Shown one piece after another: positions 16,864-24,475 of a stretch of DNA of 64,000 bases (its first letter is position 1; each line of letters starts with the position of its first letter). Made by a program: the position numbers and the translations under genes. The notes under the pieces are model-generated. The model was not told the DNA's origin. It made no database searches and saw nothing but the letters and a program-made list of their open reading frames with translations. Origin of the DNA: Streptomyces sp. Root431 (GTDB lineage Bacteria > Actinomycetota > Actinomycetes > Streptomycetales > Streptomycetaceae); contig NZ_LMEI01000007.1 in the NCBI RefSeq assembly GCF_001426585.1, forward strand, positions 490,950 to 554,949, given 5' to 3'.

Positions 16864-18564
16864 ATGGACGCTGACGCCATCGAGGAAGGCCGCCGTCGCT
16901 GGCAGGCCCGTTACGACAAGGCCCGCAAGCGGGACGCCGACTTCACCACGCTCTCCGGCGACGCCGTGGAGCCCGTCTACGGGCCCCGGCCCGGCGACAC
17001 CTACGAGGGGTTCGAGCGCATCGGCTGGCCCGGTGAGTACCCCTACACCCGGGGACTCCACGCGACCGGCTACCGGGGCCGGACCTGGACCATCCGCCAG
17101 TTCGCGGGCTTCGGCAACGCCGAGCAGACCAACGAGCGGTACAAGATGATCCTGGAGGCCGGCGGCGGCGGTCTCTCCGTCGCCTTCGACATGCCGACCC
17201 TCATGGGCCGCGACTCCGACGACCCGAAGGCGCTCGGCGAGGTCGGCCACTGCGGTGTCGCCATCGACTCCGCCGCCGACATGGAGGTCCTCTTCAAGGA
17301 CATCCCGCTCGGCGACGTCACCACCTCGATGACGATCTCCGGGCCGGCCGTGCCCGTCTTCTGCATGTACCTGGTCGCCGCCGAGCGCCAGGGCGTCGAT
17401 CCGGCCGTGCTCAACGGCACGCTCCAGACCGACATCTTCAAGGAGTACATCGCGCAGAAGGAGTGGCTCTTCGAGCCCGAGCCCCACCTGCGCCTCATCG
17501 GCGACCTCATGGAGCACTGCGCGGAGGGCATCCCCGCGTACAAGCCGCTCTCCGTCTCCGGCTACCACATCCGCGAGGCCGGGGCGACGGCCGCGCAGGA
17601 GCTCGCGTACACCCTCGCCGACGGCTTCGGCTACGTGGAGCTGGGCCTCTCGCGCGGCCTCGACGTCGACGTCTTCGCCCCCGGCCTCTCCTTCTTCTTC
17701 GACGCGCACCTCGACTTCTTCGAGGAGATCGCCAAGTTCCGCGCGGCCCGCCGGATCTGGGCGCGCTGGATGAAGGAGGTCTACGGCGCCAAGACCGACA
17801 AGGCGCAGTGGCTCCGCTTCCACACGCAGACCGCCGGCGTCTCCCTCACCGCCCAGCAGCCGTACAACAACGTCGTCCGTACGGCGGTCGAGGCCCTCTC
17901 CGCCGTCCTCGGCGGCACCAACTCCCTCCACACCAACGCCCTCGACGAGACCCTCGCGCTGCCCAGCGCGCAGGCCGCCGAGATCGCGCTCCGCACGCAG
18001 CAGGTGCTGATGGAGGAGACGGGCGTGGCCAACGTGGCCGACCCGCTGGGCGGCTCCTGGTACGTCGAGCAGCTCACCGACCGCATCGAGGCCGACGCCG
18101 AGCGGATCTTCGACCAGATCAAGGAGCGCGGCCGCCGCGCCCACCCGGACGGGCAGCACCCGATCGGGCCGATCACCTCGGGCATCCTGCGCGGGATCGA
18201 GGACGGCTGGTTCACCGGCGAGATCGCCGAGTCCGCCTTCCAGTACCAGCAGTCCCTGGAGAAGGGCGACAAGCGGGTCGTCGGCGTCAACACCGCCCAC
18301 GGCTCCGTCACCGGCGACCTGGAGATCCTGCGGGTCAGCCACGAGGTCGAGTGGGAGCAGGTCCGGGTCCTCGGCGAGCGCAAGGGTCGCCGCGACGACG
18401 CCAAGGTCCGCGCCTCGATCGACGCGATGCTCACGGCGGCCCGGGACGGCTCGAACATGATCGCCCCGATGCTGGAGGCCGTACGCGCCGAGGCGACGCT
18501 CGGCGAGATCTGCAACGCGCTGCGCGACGAGTGGGGCATCTACACGGAGCCCCCGGGCTTCTAG
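16864..18564 (+). CDS. icmA: Isobutyryl-CoA mutase large subunit
   Basis: 566 residues beginning MDADAIEEGRRRWQARYDKA, the length and opening of the Streptomyces IcmA catalytic subunit. The (beta/alpha)8 substrate barrel is complete (RGRTWTIRQFAGFGNAEQTN, GGGGLSVAFDMPTLMGRDSD, QTAGVSLTAQQPYNNVVRT). The cobalamin-binding domain is absent, as expected, because it is supplied by the separate small subunit IcmB, not in this window. The complex interconverts isobutyryl-CoA and n-butyryl-CoA, linking valine breakdown to fatty acid and polyketide precursors. Distinction from other acyl-CoA mutase large subunits rests on overall similarity. Confidence 0.9.
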   Translation: MDADAIEEGRRRWQARYDKARKRDADFTTLSGDAVEPVYGPRPGDTYEGFERIGWPGEYPYTRGLHATGYRGRTWTIRQFAGFGNAEQTNERYKMILEAGGGGLSVAFDMPTLMGRDSDDPKALGEVGHCGVAIDSAADMEVLFKDIPLGDVTTSMTISGPAVPVFCMYLVAAERQGVDPAVLNGTLQTDIFKEYIAQKEWLFEPEPHLRLIGDLMEHCAEGIPAYKPLSVSGYHIREAGATAAQELAYTLADGFGYVELGLSRGLDVDVFAPGLSFFFDAHLDFFEEIAKFRAARRIWARWMKEVYGAKTDKAQWLRFHTQTAGVSLTAQQPYNNVVRTAVEALSAVLGGTNSLHTNALDETLALPSAQAAEIALRTQQVLMEETGVANVADPLGGSWYVEQLTDRIEADAERIFDQIKERGRRAHPDGQHPIGPITSGILRGIEDGWFTGEIAESAFQYQQSLEKGDKRVVGVNTAHGSVTGDLEILRVSHEVEWEQVRVLGERKGRRDDAKVRASIDAMLTAARDGSNMIAPMLEAVRAEATLGEICNALRDEWGIYTEPPGF

Positions 18565-18632
18565 GGCCCAGAGACACGACGGCAGGGGCGGTACGGGAGT
18601 TCCCGTGTACTTCCTTGCTGTCGCCGCTCTCC

Positions 18633-19262
18633 CTAACCGAGGGCGGCCACCGCGCCCAGGCCGCCCACGAGGAGGGCCGAGAGGCGGGCCACCCACTCGC
18701 CGTCGACCGGTTCGGCGCTCACCAGGGCGCGGTGGACGACCGCGCCCGCGATGACGTCGAAGATGAGGTCGTCCGTGGCGTCCACGGCGACCGGATCGCG
18801 GTCCGCGGGGAGTTCGCCGCGCTGCTGCGCCCGCCGACGGCCCGCCAGGACGAGGCGCTTCTGGCGGTCGACGATCGAGGCGCGTATGCGCTCGCGGAGC
18901 GGAGCGTCCCGGGTCGACTCGGCCACCACCGCCATCAGGGCCGTCTTGGTCTCCGGGCGTTCGAGGAGCGCCGCGAACTGGAGGACGACGTGCTCGATGT
19001 CGGCCTGGAGGGAACCCAGGTCGGGCAGTTCGAGTTCATCGAAGAGGACGGCGACGGCGTCCACCACGAGCTCGTTCTTGTTGGCCCAGCGGCGGTAGAG
19101 GGTCGTCTTCGCAACCCCGGCGCGGCCGGCGACGTCCCCCATCGTGAGCTTGGACCAGCCGAGGTCGACCAGGGCGGCGCGGGTCGCCTCCAGGATGGCC
19201 GTGTCGGCCTCGGTGGAGCGAGGGCGTCCGGTTCGGCTGTTGCGGGGGGTACTGCTGCACAT
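18633..19262 (-). CDS. TetR-family transcriptional regulator
   Basis: 209 residues from the ATG at MCSSTPRNSRTGRPRSTEAD; upstream in-frame sequence is not conserved-looking. The TetR helix-turn-helix is GWSKLTMGDVAGRAGVAKTTLYRRWANKNELV (about residues 34-65), with the usual C-terminal TetR_C-type domain. It is convergent with icmA and divergent from the YbbN gene. The short palindrome TACC-N4-GGTA lies 12 bases upstream of the start and may be its own operator. It could be the regulator of the icmA palindrome, but nothing proves that. Confidence 0.87.
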   Translation of the reverse strand: MCSSTPRNSRTGRPRSTEADTAILEATRAALVDLGWSKLTMGDVAGRAGVAKTTLYRRWANKNELVVDAVAVLFDELELPDLGSLQADIEHVVLQFAALLERPETKTALMAVVAESTRDAPLRERIRASIVDRQKRLVLAGRRRAQQRGELPADRDPVAVDATDDLIFDVIAGAVVHRALVSAEPVDGEWVARLSALLVGGLGAVAALG

Positions 19263-19372
19263 GGACGTCGACCATACCCGTCGGTAGGTACGGCGCCAGA
19301 GGCGCGTGATGTGAGGCAGTTCACCGAGCGGATCGCTCTCGCGCCCTCCCCGCCGATCCCCCCGGAGAGTTA

Positions 19373-19389
19373 CGCTACGACCTGTAGCG
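19373..19389. promoter_or_regulatory. Inverted repeat in the tetR/ybbN intergenic region
   Basis: CGCTAC-N5-GTAGCG, perfect 6-bp arms, positioned about 200 bases upstream of the ybbN start and immediately before the folded leader. It may be an operator or overlap the promoter of that leader. Confidence 0.3.
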
Positions 19390-19421
19390 AAAGGCTTTGA
19401 GCGGCCCGAGCGACAACCAAG

Positions 19422-19536
19422 TGCCGGGTGGGGATCCGGCAGGCATCGGGTGGGGACCCGGTGCGAAGAGAAGACGAAGAACCGTGTTGCCCAGGCGTCT
19501 CGCACACCGGCGGGAGGCGTGCGGGCGGCACGGTTC
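19422..19536 (+). promoter_or_regulatory. Candidate structured leader upstream of the YbbN-type gene
   Basis: Three stems in order. Stem 1 is GCCGG/CCGGC at 19422-19440. Stem 2 is ATCGGG/CCCGGT at 19445-19462. Stem 3 is GAACCGTG/CACGGTTC at 19479-19536, with an inner CGCAC/GTGCG. Stems 1 and 2 both display TGGGGA in the loop and are near-repeats spaced about 24 bases apart. The region is open in one frame but shows no ribosome site, so it is read as 5' leader RNA. It ends 46 bases before the ATG. No known riboswitch consensus was recognised. Confidence 0.4.
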
Positions 19537-19582
19537 AGCCATGACTTACCGGTTACGCGCGCGGAAGGGGGAGGATGTACGC

Positions 19583-20554
19583 ATGCAGCCCCGAAACATG
19601 TCCATGAGCGGCGTCGTCGACCTCGCCGCGGTGAAGGCGGCCGGAGAGGCCAAGACCAAGGCGGAGCAGGTCCGAGCCGAGGCCGCCCGGCAGGGTGGCT
19701 CCGCCGCGGTGCCCCCCTCCGCCCTGGTGATCGACGTCGACGAGGCCGGCTTCGAGCGCGATGTGATCCAGCGCTCCGCCGAGGTCCCGGTCGTCCTCGA
19801 CTTCTGGGCCGAGTGGTGCGAGCCGTGCAAGCAGCTCGGCCCCCTCCTGGAGCGGCTGGCCGTCGAGTACAACGGCCGCTTCCTCCTCGCGAAGATCGAC
19901 GTCGACGCCAACCAGATGCTGATGCAGCAGTTCGGCATCCAGGGAATTCCGGCCGTTTTCGCGGTGGTCGCCGGACAGGCGCTGCCGCTCTTCCAGGGTG
20001 CGGTGCCCGAGGCGCAGATCCGGGAGACCCTCGACCAGCTGATCCAGGTCGGCGAGGAGCGCTTCGGTCTCACGGGCATCGTCGTGGACGCGGACGCGGA
20101 CGCCGACGGTTCGGCCCCCGCCGCGCGCCCCGTCGGTCCGTACGACGCCCTCCTCGAAGCGGCCATGTCCGCGCTCGACGCGGGTGACCTGGCCGGCGCC
20201 GTCCAGGCGTACAAGAACGTGCTCGCCGACGACCCGGCGCACCCGGAGGCCAAGCTGGGCCTGGCCCAGGCCGAGCTCCTCGCCCGGGTCCAGGACCTCG
20301 ACCCCGCGGTCGTCCGCAAGAACGCGGCGGACAACCAGGCCGACGTCGCCGCGCAGATCGCCGCCGCCGACCTCGACCTGGTGGGCGGTCACGTGGAGGA
20401 CGCCTTCGGTCGCCTCGTCGAGACCGTGCGGCGCACGGCGGGCGACGACAGGGACGCGGCGCGGCTGCGGCTCCTGGAGCTCTTCGAGGTGATCGGCATC
20501 GACGACCCGCGGGTGACGACGGCCCGTCAGGCCCTGGCCCGGGTCCTTTTCTGA
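19583..20554 (+). CDS. YbbN-type thioredoxin/TPR protein (co-chaperone-like)
   Basis: 323 residues. The start was chosen at ATG 19583 because GGGGGAGGA precedes it by 7 bases. A thioredoxin fold at about residues 50-155 carries the active site WCEPC (Cys79, Cys82), not the canonical WCGPC. The C-terminal half is TPR-like (DALLEAAMSALDAGDLAGAVQAYKNVLADDPAHPEAKLGLAQ). E. coli YbbN (CnoX) is a chaperedoxin that protects clients under chlorine stress and hands them to GroEL or DnaK; that role here is inference. The 320-base upstream gap holds the inverted repeat and folded leader listed separately. Confidence 0.88.
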   Translation: MQPRNMSMSGVVDLAAVKAAGEAKTKAEQVRAEAARQGGSAAVPPSALVIDVDEAGFERDVIQRSAEVPVVLDFWAEWCEPCKQLGPLLERLAVEYNGRFLLAKIDVDANQMLMQQFGIQGIPAVFAVVAGQALPLFQGAVPEAQIRETLDQLIQVGEERFGLTGIVVDADADADGSAPAARPVGPYDALLEAAMSALDAGDLAGAVQAYKNVLADDPAHPEAKLGLAQAELLARVQDLDPAVVRKNAADNQADVAAQIAAADLDLVGGHVEDAFGRLVETVRRTAGDDRDAARLRLLELFEVIGIDDPRVTTARQALARVLF

Positions 20555-20614
20555 CGAGCTCCTGAGCTCCGCACAAGGTGCCGGATCGTCCGACGATTTG
20601 GCGACACAGCGACA

Positions 20615-20660
20615 AACGGCGGCCGCGCTTTACCAAAACTTGGTAATCGCGGCCGCTGTT
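20615..20660. terminator. Long hairpin after the YbbN-type gene
   Basis: An inverted repeat of about 20 bp per arm: outer AACGGCGGCCGCG pairs with CGCGGCCGCTGTT (one mismatch), inner TTACCAA pairs with TTGGTAA across AAC. It begins 61 bases after the stop. It is probably a terminator, though the AT-rich inner stem and absence of a U-run leave an operator role open. Confidence 0.6.
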
Positions 20661-21156
20661 ACTTGCAGTAAATCGAACCGAGCGTTCTGTCCGCCTTCAT
20701 CCGGTCATCTGCTGATATTGGGCGCCACTCGACCGCACCCTGTGTGCCCGTTCGGCGTCGCCCCGCCATGGCCCGGTTATCCACCCGTTACTAGCGAGTA
20801 ACGAACCCCCTTGTGCGAAGGCCCGGAATCGACCACGATCGGCGACGCTCGGTCCGAACCGCACACCCCGGCAACCAACCGGGATCGCGACGAGGGTCCC
20901 CACCGGGCGGGCCGGTGCCCCAGGCGCCGGCCGTGGACAGGGGGGTTCCCGCTCTCACCGAACGGGGCCTGTCCAAACCCGGTCACGCGCAAAGCGTGGC
21001 TCATGGTTGTCGCTCGGGAGTGATCGCCGGTGATTCGGACGCGCAGCGCGCCGCCTGATGCCTCGGCGCTCCCCTTCCCGAGGACGTAGCTCTTCTCCAT
21101 CCCAGGACGGGCCCCCGGCCCTCCCGGAGATGTACGTCCGAGAAGGAGGAATTCTC
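20661..21156. other. Long intergenic region before the DUF6230 gene
   Basis: About 500 bases without a credible gene. It contains the CGTTACT palindrome listed separately and a weak CACGC-N5-GCGTG inverted repeat at 20983-20997. Open frames here lack ribosome sites and Streptomyces codon bias. A long 5' leader for the DUF6230 operon is possible. Confidence 0.5.
20786..20803. promoter_or_regulatory. CGTTACT-N4-AGTAACG palindrome
   Basis: Perfect 7-bp arms around AGCG, AT-rich relative to its surroundings. It lies 350 bases upstream of the DUF6230 start, in a region with no gene. This is the geometry of a TetR-family or similar dimer site and a candidate control element for the secreted-protein trio. 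Confidence 0.45.
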
Positions 21157-21837
21157 ATGAAGTCCCAGGTTCGTGGCGGAACCAGATGGAAGCGGTTCGC
21201 CGTCGTCATGGTCCCGAGCGTGGCCGCGACGGCCGCGATCGGTGTCGGCCTGGCCCAGGGTGCGCTGGCCGCGTCCTTCAGCATCTCCGGCCAGGAGTTC
21301 AAGGTCTCCACCGACAGCCTTGTCGGTGAGGAGTTCGTCCAGTACGGCAGCGTCGCCCAGGGCAGCACCCTGGAGGGCAAGCCGTTCGCGGCCCCGGTCG
21401 CGGTGTCGGGCTTCGACAACGCCCGCATCACCAACATGTGCCAGTCGGTCGTCACCCCGGTTCCGGGTCTCGGCGACATCACCCTCCGGCTGACGGCGGG
21501 CGACAGCGACGCGGCCAAGGCCGGCAACACGGACAAGCAGGTCTACGCCGAGGAGCTCTACCTCGACGTCTCCGACCTCAAGGCCGACGCCCAGTTCACG
21601 AACATCGACATCGGTGTCGCAGCCGGCGCGCTCCCCAAGAAGGAGGGCGGGCAGGGCATCCAGCCCGGCGTCGACCCGAGGAGCGTCAACAAGAACGGCT
21701 TCGCGCAGCGTGCCGACAAGGTCACGCTGACCAAGGTCCGGCAGAAGGCGTGGGCCACCACGGCCGCCACCTTCCGTCTCCCCGACCTGAGCCTGTCCCT
21801 GCACCGGGGCACCGACAAGGAGTGCTTCAAGGGCTGA
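21157..21837 (+). CDS. DUF6230 family exported protein
   Basis: 226 residues from an ATG after a strong AAGGAGG at 7 bases. The N-terminus GGTRWKRFAVVMVPSVAATAAIGVGLAQGALA is a signal peptide with cleavage likely after ALAAS. The mature part is beta-rich and polar, with two cysteines (MCQSV, KECFKG) that may pair. Such proteins are sometimes labelled cholesterol esterase in databases, but no GxSxG esterase motif is present. It opens a three-gene cluster with DUF6114 and a Thr/Ala/Pro-rich secreted protein. The function is unknown. Confidence 0.78.
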   Translation: MKSQVRGGTRWKRFAVVMVPSVAATAAIGVGLAQGALAASFSISGQEFKVSTDSLVGEEFVQYGSVAQGSTLEGKPFAAPVAVSGFDNARITNMCQSVVTPVPGLGDITLRLTAGDSDAAKAGNTDKQVYAEELYLDVSDLKADAQFTNIDIGVAAGALPKKEGGQGIQPGVDPRSVNKNGFAQRADKVTLTKVRQKAWATTAATFRLPDLSLSLHRGTDKECFKG

Positions 21838-21948
21838 CCGGCTCCTTGAAGGTGCGGGCCGCCCCCGGCGGCCCGCACGCTCTCCGGGGCCCGGCCCCGC
21901 TTCTCTTCACATCTTTCTCAGCAACACCGCTTCCAGGGAGCTGTTTCC

Positions 21949-22521
21949 ATGAGCGCCGAGACCCCCGCCTCCCGCGAAGTCCCCCAGGACAATCGGTTCA
22001 AGGTCTGGCGGCAGACCCGGCCCTTCTGGGCGGGACTGTTCACCCTCCTGGGCGGCGTGCCGATCGCCTACCTCCCTTACGGGGACATGCGGCTCGGCAA
22101 CGTCACCCTCGCCATGAAGACGACGGCGGGATCCGCCGCGCTGATCATCGGCGTCCTGCTCATCACGCTCGGTCTGACGATGTGGTACCAGCCGATCGTG
22201 CGGGTCTTCGCGGGCGTCGCGTCGATCATCCTGGGGCTCGTCTCCATCCCGGTGTCGAACTTCGGCGGTCTGCTCATCGGGTTCCTGCTCTCCCTCGTCG
22301 GAGGCGGCATGTCCATCGCCTGGGCGCCTGCCCCGCCGATCGAGGAGACCGCCGACGCGGAGCACGACGGTGAGCCGGAGGCCTCGGAGGAGGCCACGTA
22401 CAGGTACGACCCCGAGACCGAGGCCGTGGTGGCGGCCGGTGTCCCGGAGCAGCGTGAGACGTACGAGTCGGCGACCGAAACGACGACCGACGCCAATGGC
22501 GGGAGGAACAGTGCGGGGTGA
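21949..22521 (+). CDS. DUF6114 integral membrane protein
   Basis: 190 residues. Four hydrophobic segments lie between residues 20 and 125 (PFWAGLFTLLGGVPIAYLPY, SAALIIGVLLITLGLTMWY, VFAGVASIILGLVSIPV, FGGLLIGFLLSLVGGGMSIAW), then an acidic tail of about 65 residues. The ATG follows GGGAG. The last 11 bases overlap the next gene, implying coupled translation. It sits between two exported proteins and probably forms their membrane partner; that is inference. Confidence 0.8.
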   Translation: MSAETPASREVPQDNRFKVWRQTRPFWAGLFTLLGGVPIAYLPYGDMRLGNVTLAMKTTAGSAALIIGVLLITLGLTMWYQPIVRVFAGVASIILGLVSIPVSNFGGLLIGFLLSLVGGGMSIAWAPAPPIEETADAEHDGEPEASEEATYRYDPETEAVVAAGVPEQRETYESATETTTDANGGRNSAG

Positions 22522-23899
22522 CGAGACTCAGTCGGCGCTCGCGAAGGAGGGCCCGCGGCACGCGGCCCCGCGCAAGTCGCTGCTGAACAGGATCCAGGGC
22601 CCCGCGGGCAAGGCGATGGCGCTGGCCGCCATGCCGACCGCGGTGTTCGTGGGGATGGGCCTTACGCCCAAGATCGCCCTCGCCGACGAGAAGGACATCC
22701 CCTTCGCGCCGGGCCCCTGTGTGACCCGCTCCGACGAGCCGACGCCCGAGGCGACGGCGACGGCGAAGCCCACGGAGAGCGCGAAGCCGACGGCGACCCC
22801 CTCGGCGACCGCGACCGCGACCCCGAGCGCCACGGCGACGACCGGCCCGACGGCCACGGCCTCGGCCACGGCGACCGCGGAACCGACCGGTACGGCCACC
22901 GCGACCCCGACGCCGACCGCGACGGAGACCGGGCAGGCGACCACGCAGCAGAACAGGGAAGCGGCACCGACCGCGACCCCCTCGGCCACGGCCACCCCCA
23001 CCCCGACGAAGTCGACGAACCCGCTCGACCCGCTGGGCGTGGGCGACGCGCTCAAGGACCTCTTCGACGGACCGGACCCGAAGCCGACGGCCACCACGGC
23101 CGCGCCGACGACGGCGGCCCCGACGACGTCCGCCCCGGTCCAGAAGCCGGCGACCGCCGACGAGCCCACCGCGACCGCCGGCGAGCCCACCGCGACCGCG
23201 ACGGCGCCCGCCGAGCCGAAGCCGGAGACGACCGCCGACGCGGTTGCCGACAAGGCCGAGGACAAGACCGCCGACACGGCCGCCGACGCGACCAAGAAGG
23301 CGATCGAGAAGGCGGCCGACGAGGCCGGCGCGAAGGTTCAGGAGCTCCCGGAGAGCGCCCAGGGTCTCGACCCCAAGAAGGACGAGTCCATACCCGACGG
23401 CGCCAAGCCGCGCTTCCCGTGCCCCGTGGCCGACCCCGAGGCGCTCGCGGCGGCCGAACTGGAGCAGGGCATCCCGCTGCTCCCGGACGACCCGTGGCGG
23501 CTGGAGAGCACGAAGCTCACGCTGAAGGGCCTGAAGTACCACGGCATCGTCGAGGTGAAGACCGGCAGCGGCAAGATCAAGAAGGTCCTGAAGTTCACCG
23601 CGACCGACATCGGCATCAAGGACCTCCACCAGCTGACGGTCCACTCCGAGGGCCTCACGGGCCACGTCCGCTCCACCAAGGGCGAGACGTCGACCATCAC
23701 CGACGGCACGGTGACGATGTACACGGAGGAGCTGAAGGGCAACCTCTTCGGCCTCTTCCCGGTCACCTTCAGCCCCGAGACCCCGCCCCCGCTGGACGTC
23801 CCCATCGCCGTCTTCACCAACGTGAAGCTCAAGCAGGCGGGCCAGTTCGGCGGCACCCTCAAGGTCCCGGGCCTCCTCAACACGGTCGAGCCCAACTGA
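22511..23899 (+). CDS. Exported Thr/Ala/Pro-rich protein with C-terminal beta-rich domain
   Basis: 462 residues from a GTG preceded by GGAGGA. The first 60 residues end in a hydrophobic segment and ALADEKD, a long-type signal peptide. Residues 75-250 are low complexity (ATATPSATAT, PTATTAAPTTAAPTTS), a cell-wall-spanning stalk type. A helical Ala/Lys/Asp stretch and then a 140-residue beta-rich domain follow (RLESTKLTLKGLKYHGIVEV ... GGTLKVPGLL). No LPxTG anchor is present. It is overlapped with the DUF6114 gene, so the trio is one operon. The function is unknown. Confidence 0.78.
   Translation: MRGDETQSALAKEGPRHAAPRKSLLNRIQGPAGKAMALAAMPTAVFVGMGLTPKIALADEKDIPFAPGPCVTRSDEPTPEATATAKPTESAKPTATPSATATATPSATATTGPTATASATATAEPTGTATATPTPTATETGQATTQQNREAAPTATPSATATPTPTKSTNPLDPLGVGDALKDLFDGPDPKPTATTAAPTTAAPTTSAPVQKPATADEPTATAGEPTATATAPAEPKPETTADAVADKAEDKTADTAADATKKAIEKAADEAGAKVQELPESAQGLDPKKDESIPDGAKPRFPCPVADPEALAAAELEQGIPLLPDDPWRLESTKLTLKGLKYHGIVEVKTGSGKIKKVLKFTATDIGIKDLHQLTVHSEGLTGHVRSTKGETSTITDGTVTMYTEELKGNLFGLFPVTFSPETPPPLDVPIAVFTNVKLKQAGQFGGTLKVPGLLNTVEPN
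22741..23230 (+). repeat. Low-complexity Thr/Ala/Pro-coding repeats
   Basis: About 490 bases made largely of GCGACCGCG, ACCCCG and GCCACGGCG type words encode a degenerate ATATP/ATAEPT pattern. The tract is in frame throughout and likely to vary in length between strains. Confidence 0.7.
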
Positions 23900-23927
23900 C
23901 CCCCGCACTGCCGGGAGCCGCACACCG

Positions 23928-23966
23928 CGACGGCCTCCCCTCCCGTGATGGGAGGGGAGGCCGTCG
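23928..23966. terminator. Bidirectional terminator between secreted trio and immunity gene
   Basis: A perfect 17-bp stem with CGACGGCCTCCCCTCCC on the left and a 5-base loop GTGAT. It lies between convergent stops at 23899 and 23981. Confidence 0.88.
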
Positions 23967-23980
23967 TCGTCCCAGAGGCG

Positions 23981-24475
23981 TCAGCCGAGCGCCTCGGCGG
24001 CAGCCCGCCGGATGCGCTTGGTGCGGCCCGACTCGGCCAGGACCCGTAGCACCGATTTGTCGGACACCTCGGCGGCGATCCGCAGTTGGAGCCAGTCGCT
24101 CCAACTGTCGACCAGCTCGGGAGCGGGCGCCTGTACGGTCGACCCGGACCGGAGGTCCTCCAGAGTTCCCAACTCGTGTGCCCGGCGCTCACTGAACGCG
24201 CGCACCAAGGGGGCGAGGGCCTGGACCCAAGCCTCCCGGTCGCCGCGGGGCACCCGTTCCAGGGCTTCGCCGACGACCGCGGAGGCGAGCGCACCGTCCG
24301 TCTCCGCGGCGACCGCGGCCAGCAGGCCGGGCCGCGCCGCGTCGGAGGCGAGGGCGGCCCGGTACAGCTCCCAGCGGGCGTGGCCGTCGGTCATGTCGGG
24401 TACGGCCCTGTCGGCCAGGGCCGCCAGTCGCCGTACGGCGTCCCGGAGGGCCAGGGGCGTCTCAGCATCCGCCAT
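23981..24475 (-). CDS. Small helical protein, probable immunity partner of the upstream toxin
   Basis: 164 residues, MADAETPLALRDAVRRLAALADRAV, no signal peptide, almost entirely amphipathic helix (HEAT-like in character), ending in a basic patch GRTKRIRRAAAEAL. I do not recognise a named family. Its ATG lies inside the last five codons of the giant secreted protein in another frame (14-base overlap). That is the arrangement expected of a cytoplasmic immunity protein made together with its toxin. Size and lack of export signal also fit. The immunity call is inference from position. Confidence 0.6.
   Translation of the reverse strand: MADAETPLALRDAVRRLAALADRAVPDMTDGHARWELYRAALASDAARPGLLAAVAAETDGALASAVVGEALERVPRGDREAWVQALAPLVRAFSERRAHELGTLEDLRSGSTVQAPAPELVDSWSDWLQLRIAAEVSDKSVLRVLAESGRTKRIRRAAAEALG

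Noticed and set aside
18575..18625. Possible terminator between icmA and tetR
   Set aside because: Only a broken stem (ACGGGA/TCCCGT with poor flanks) can be drawn, much weaker than the other terminators here.
19397..19582. N-terminal extension of the YbbN-type protein upstream of ATG 19583
   Set aside because: The extension is Arg/Gly-rich without family similarity and covers strong RNA hairpins. A good ribosome site fixes the start at 19583.
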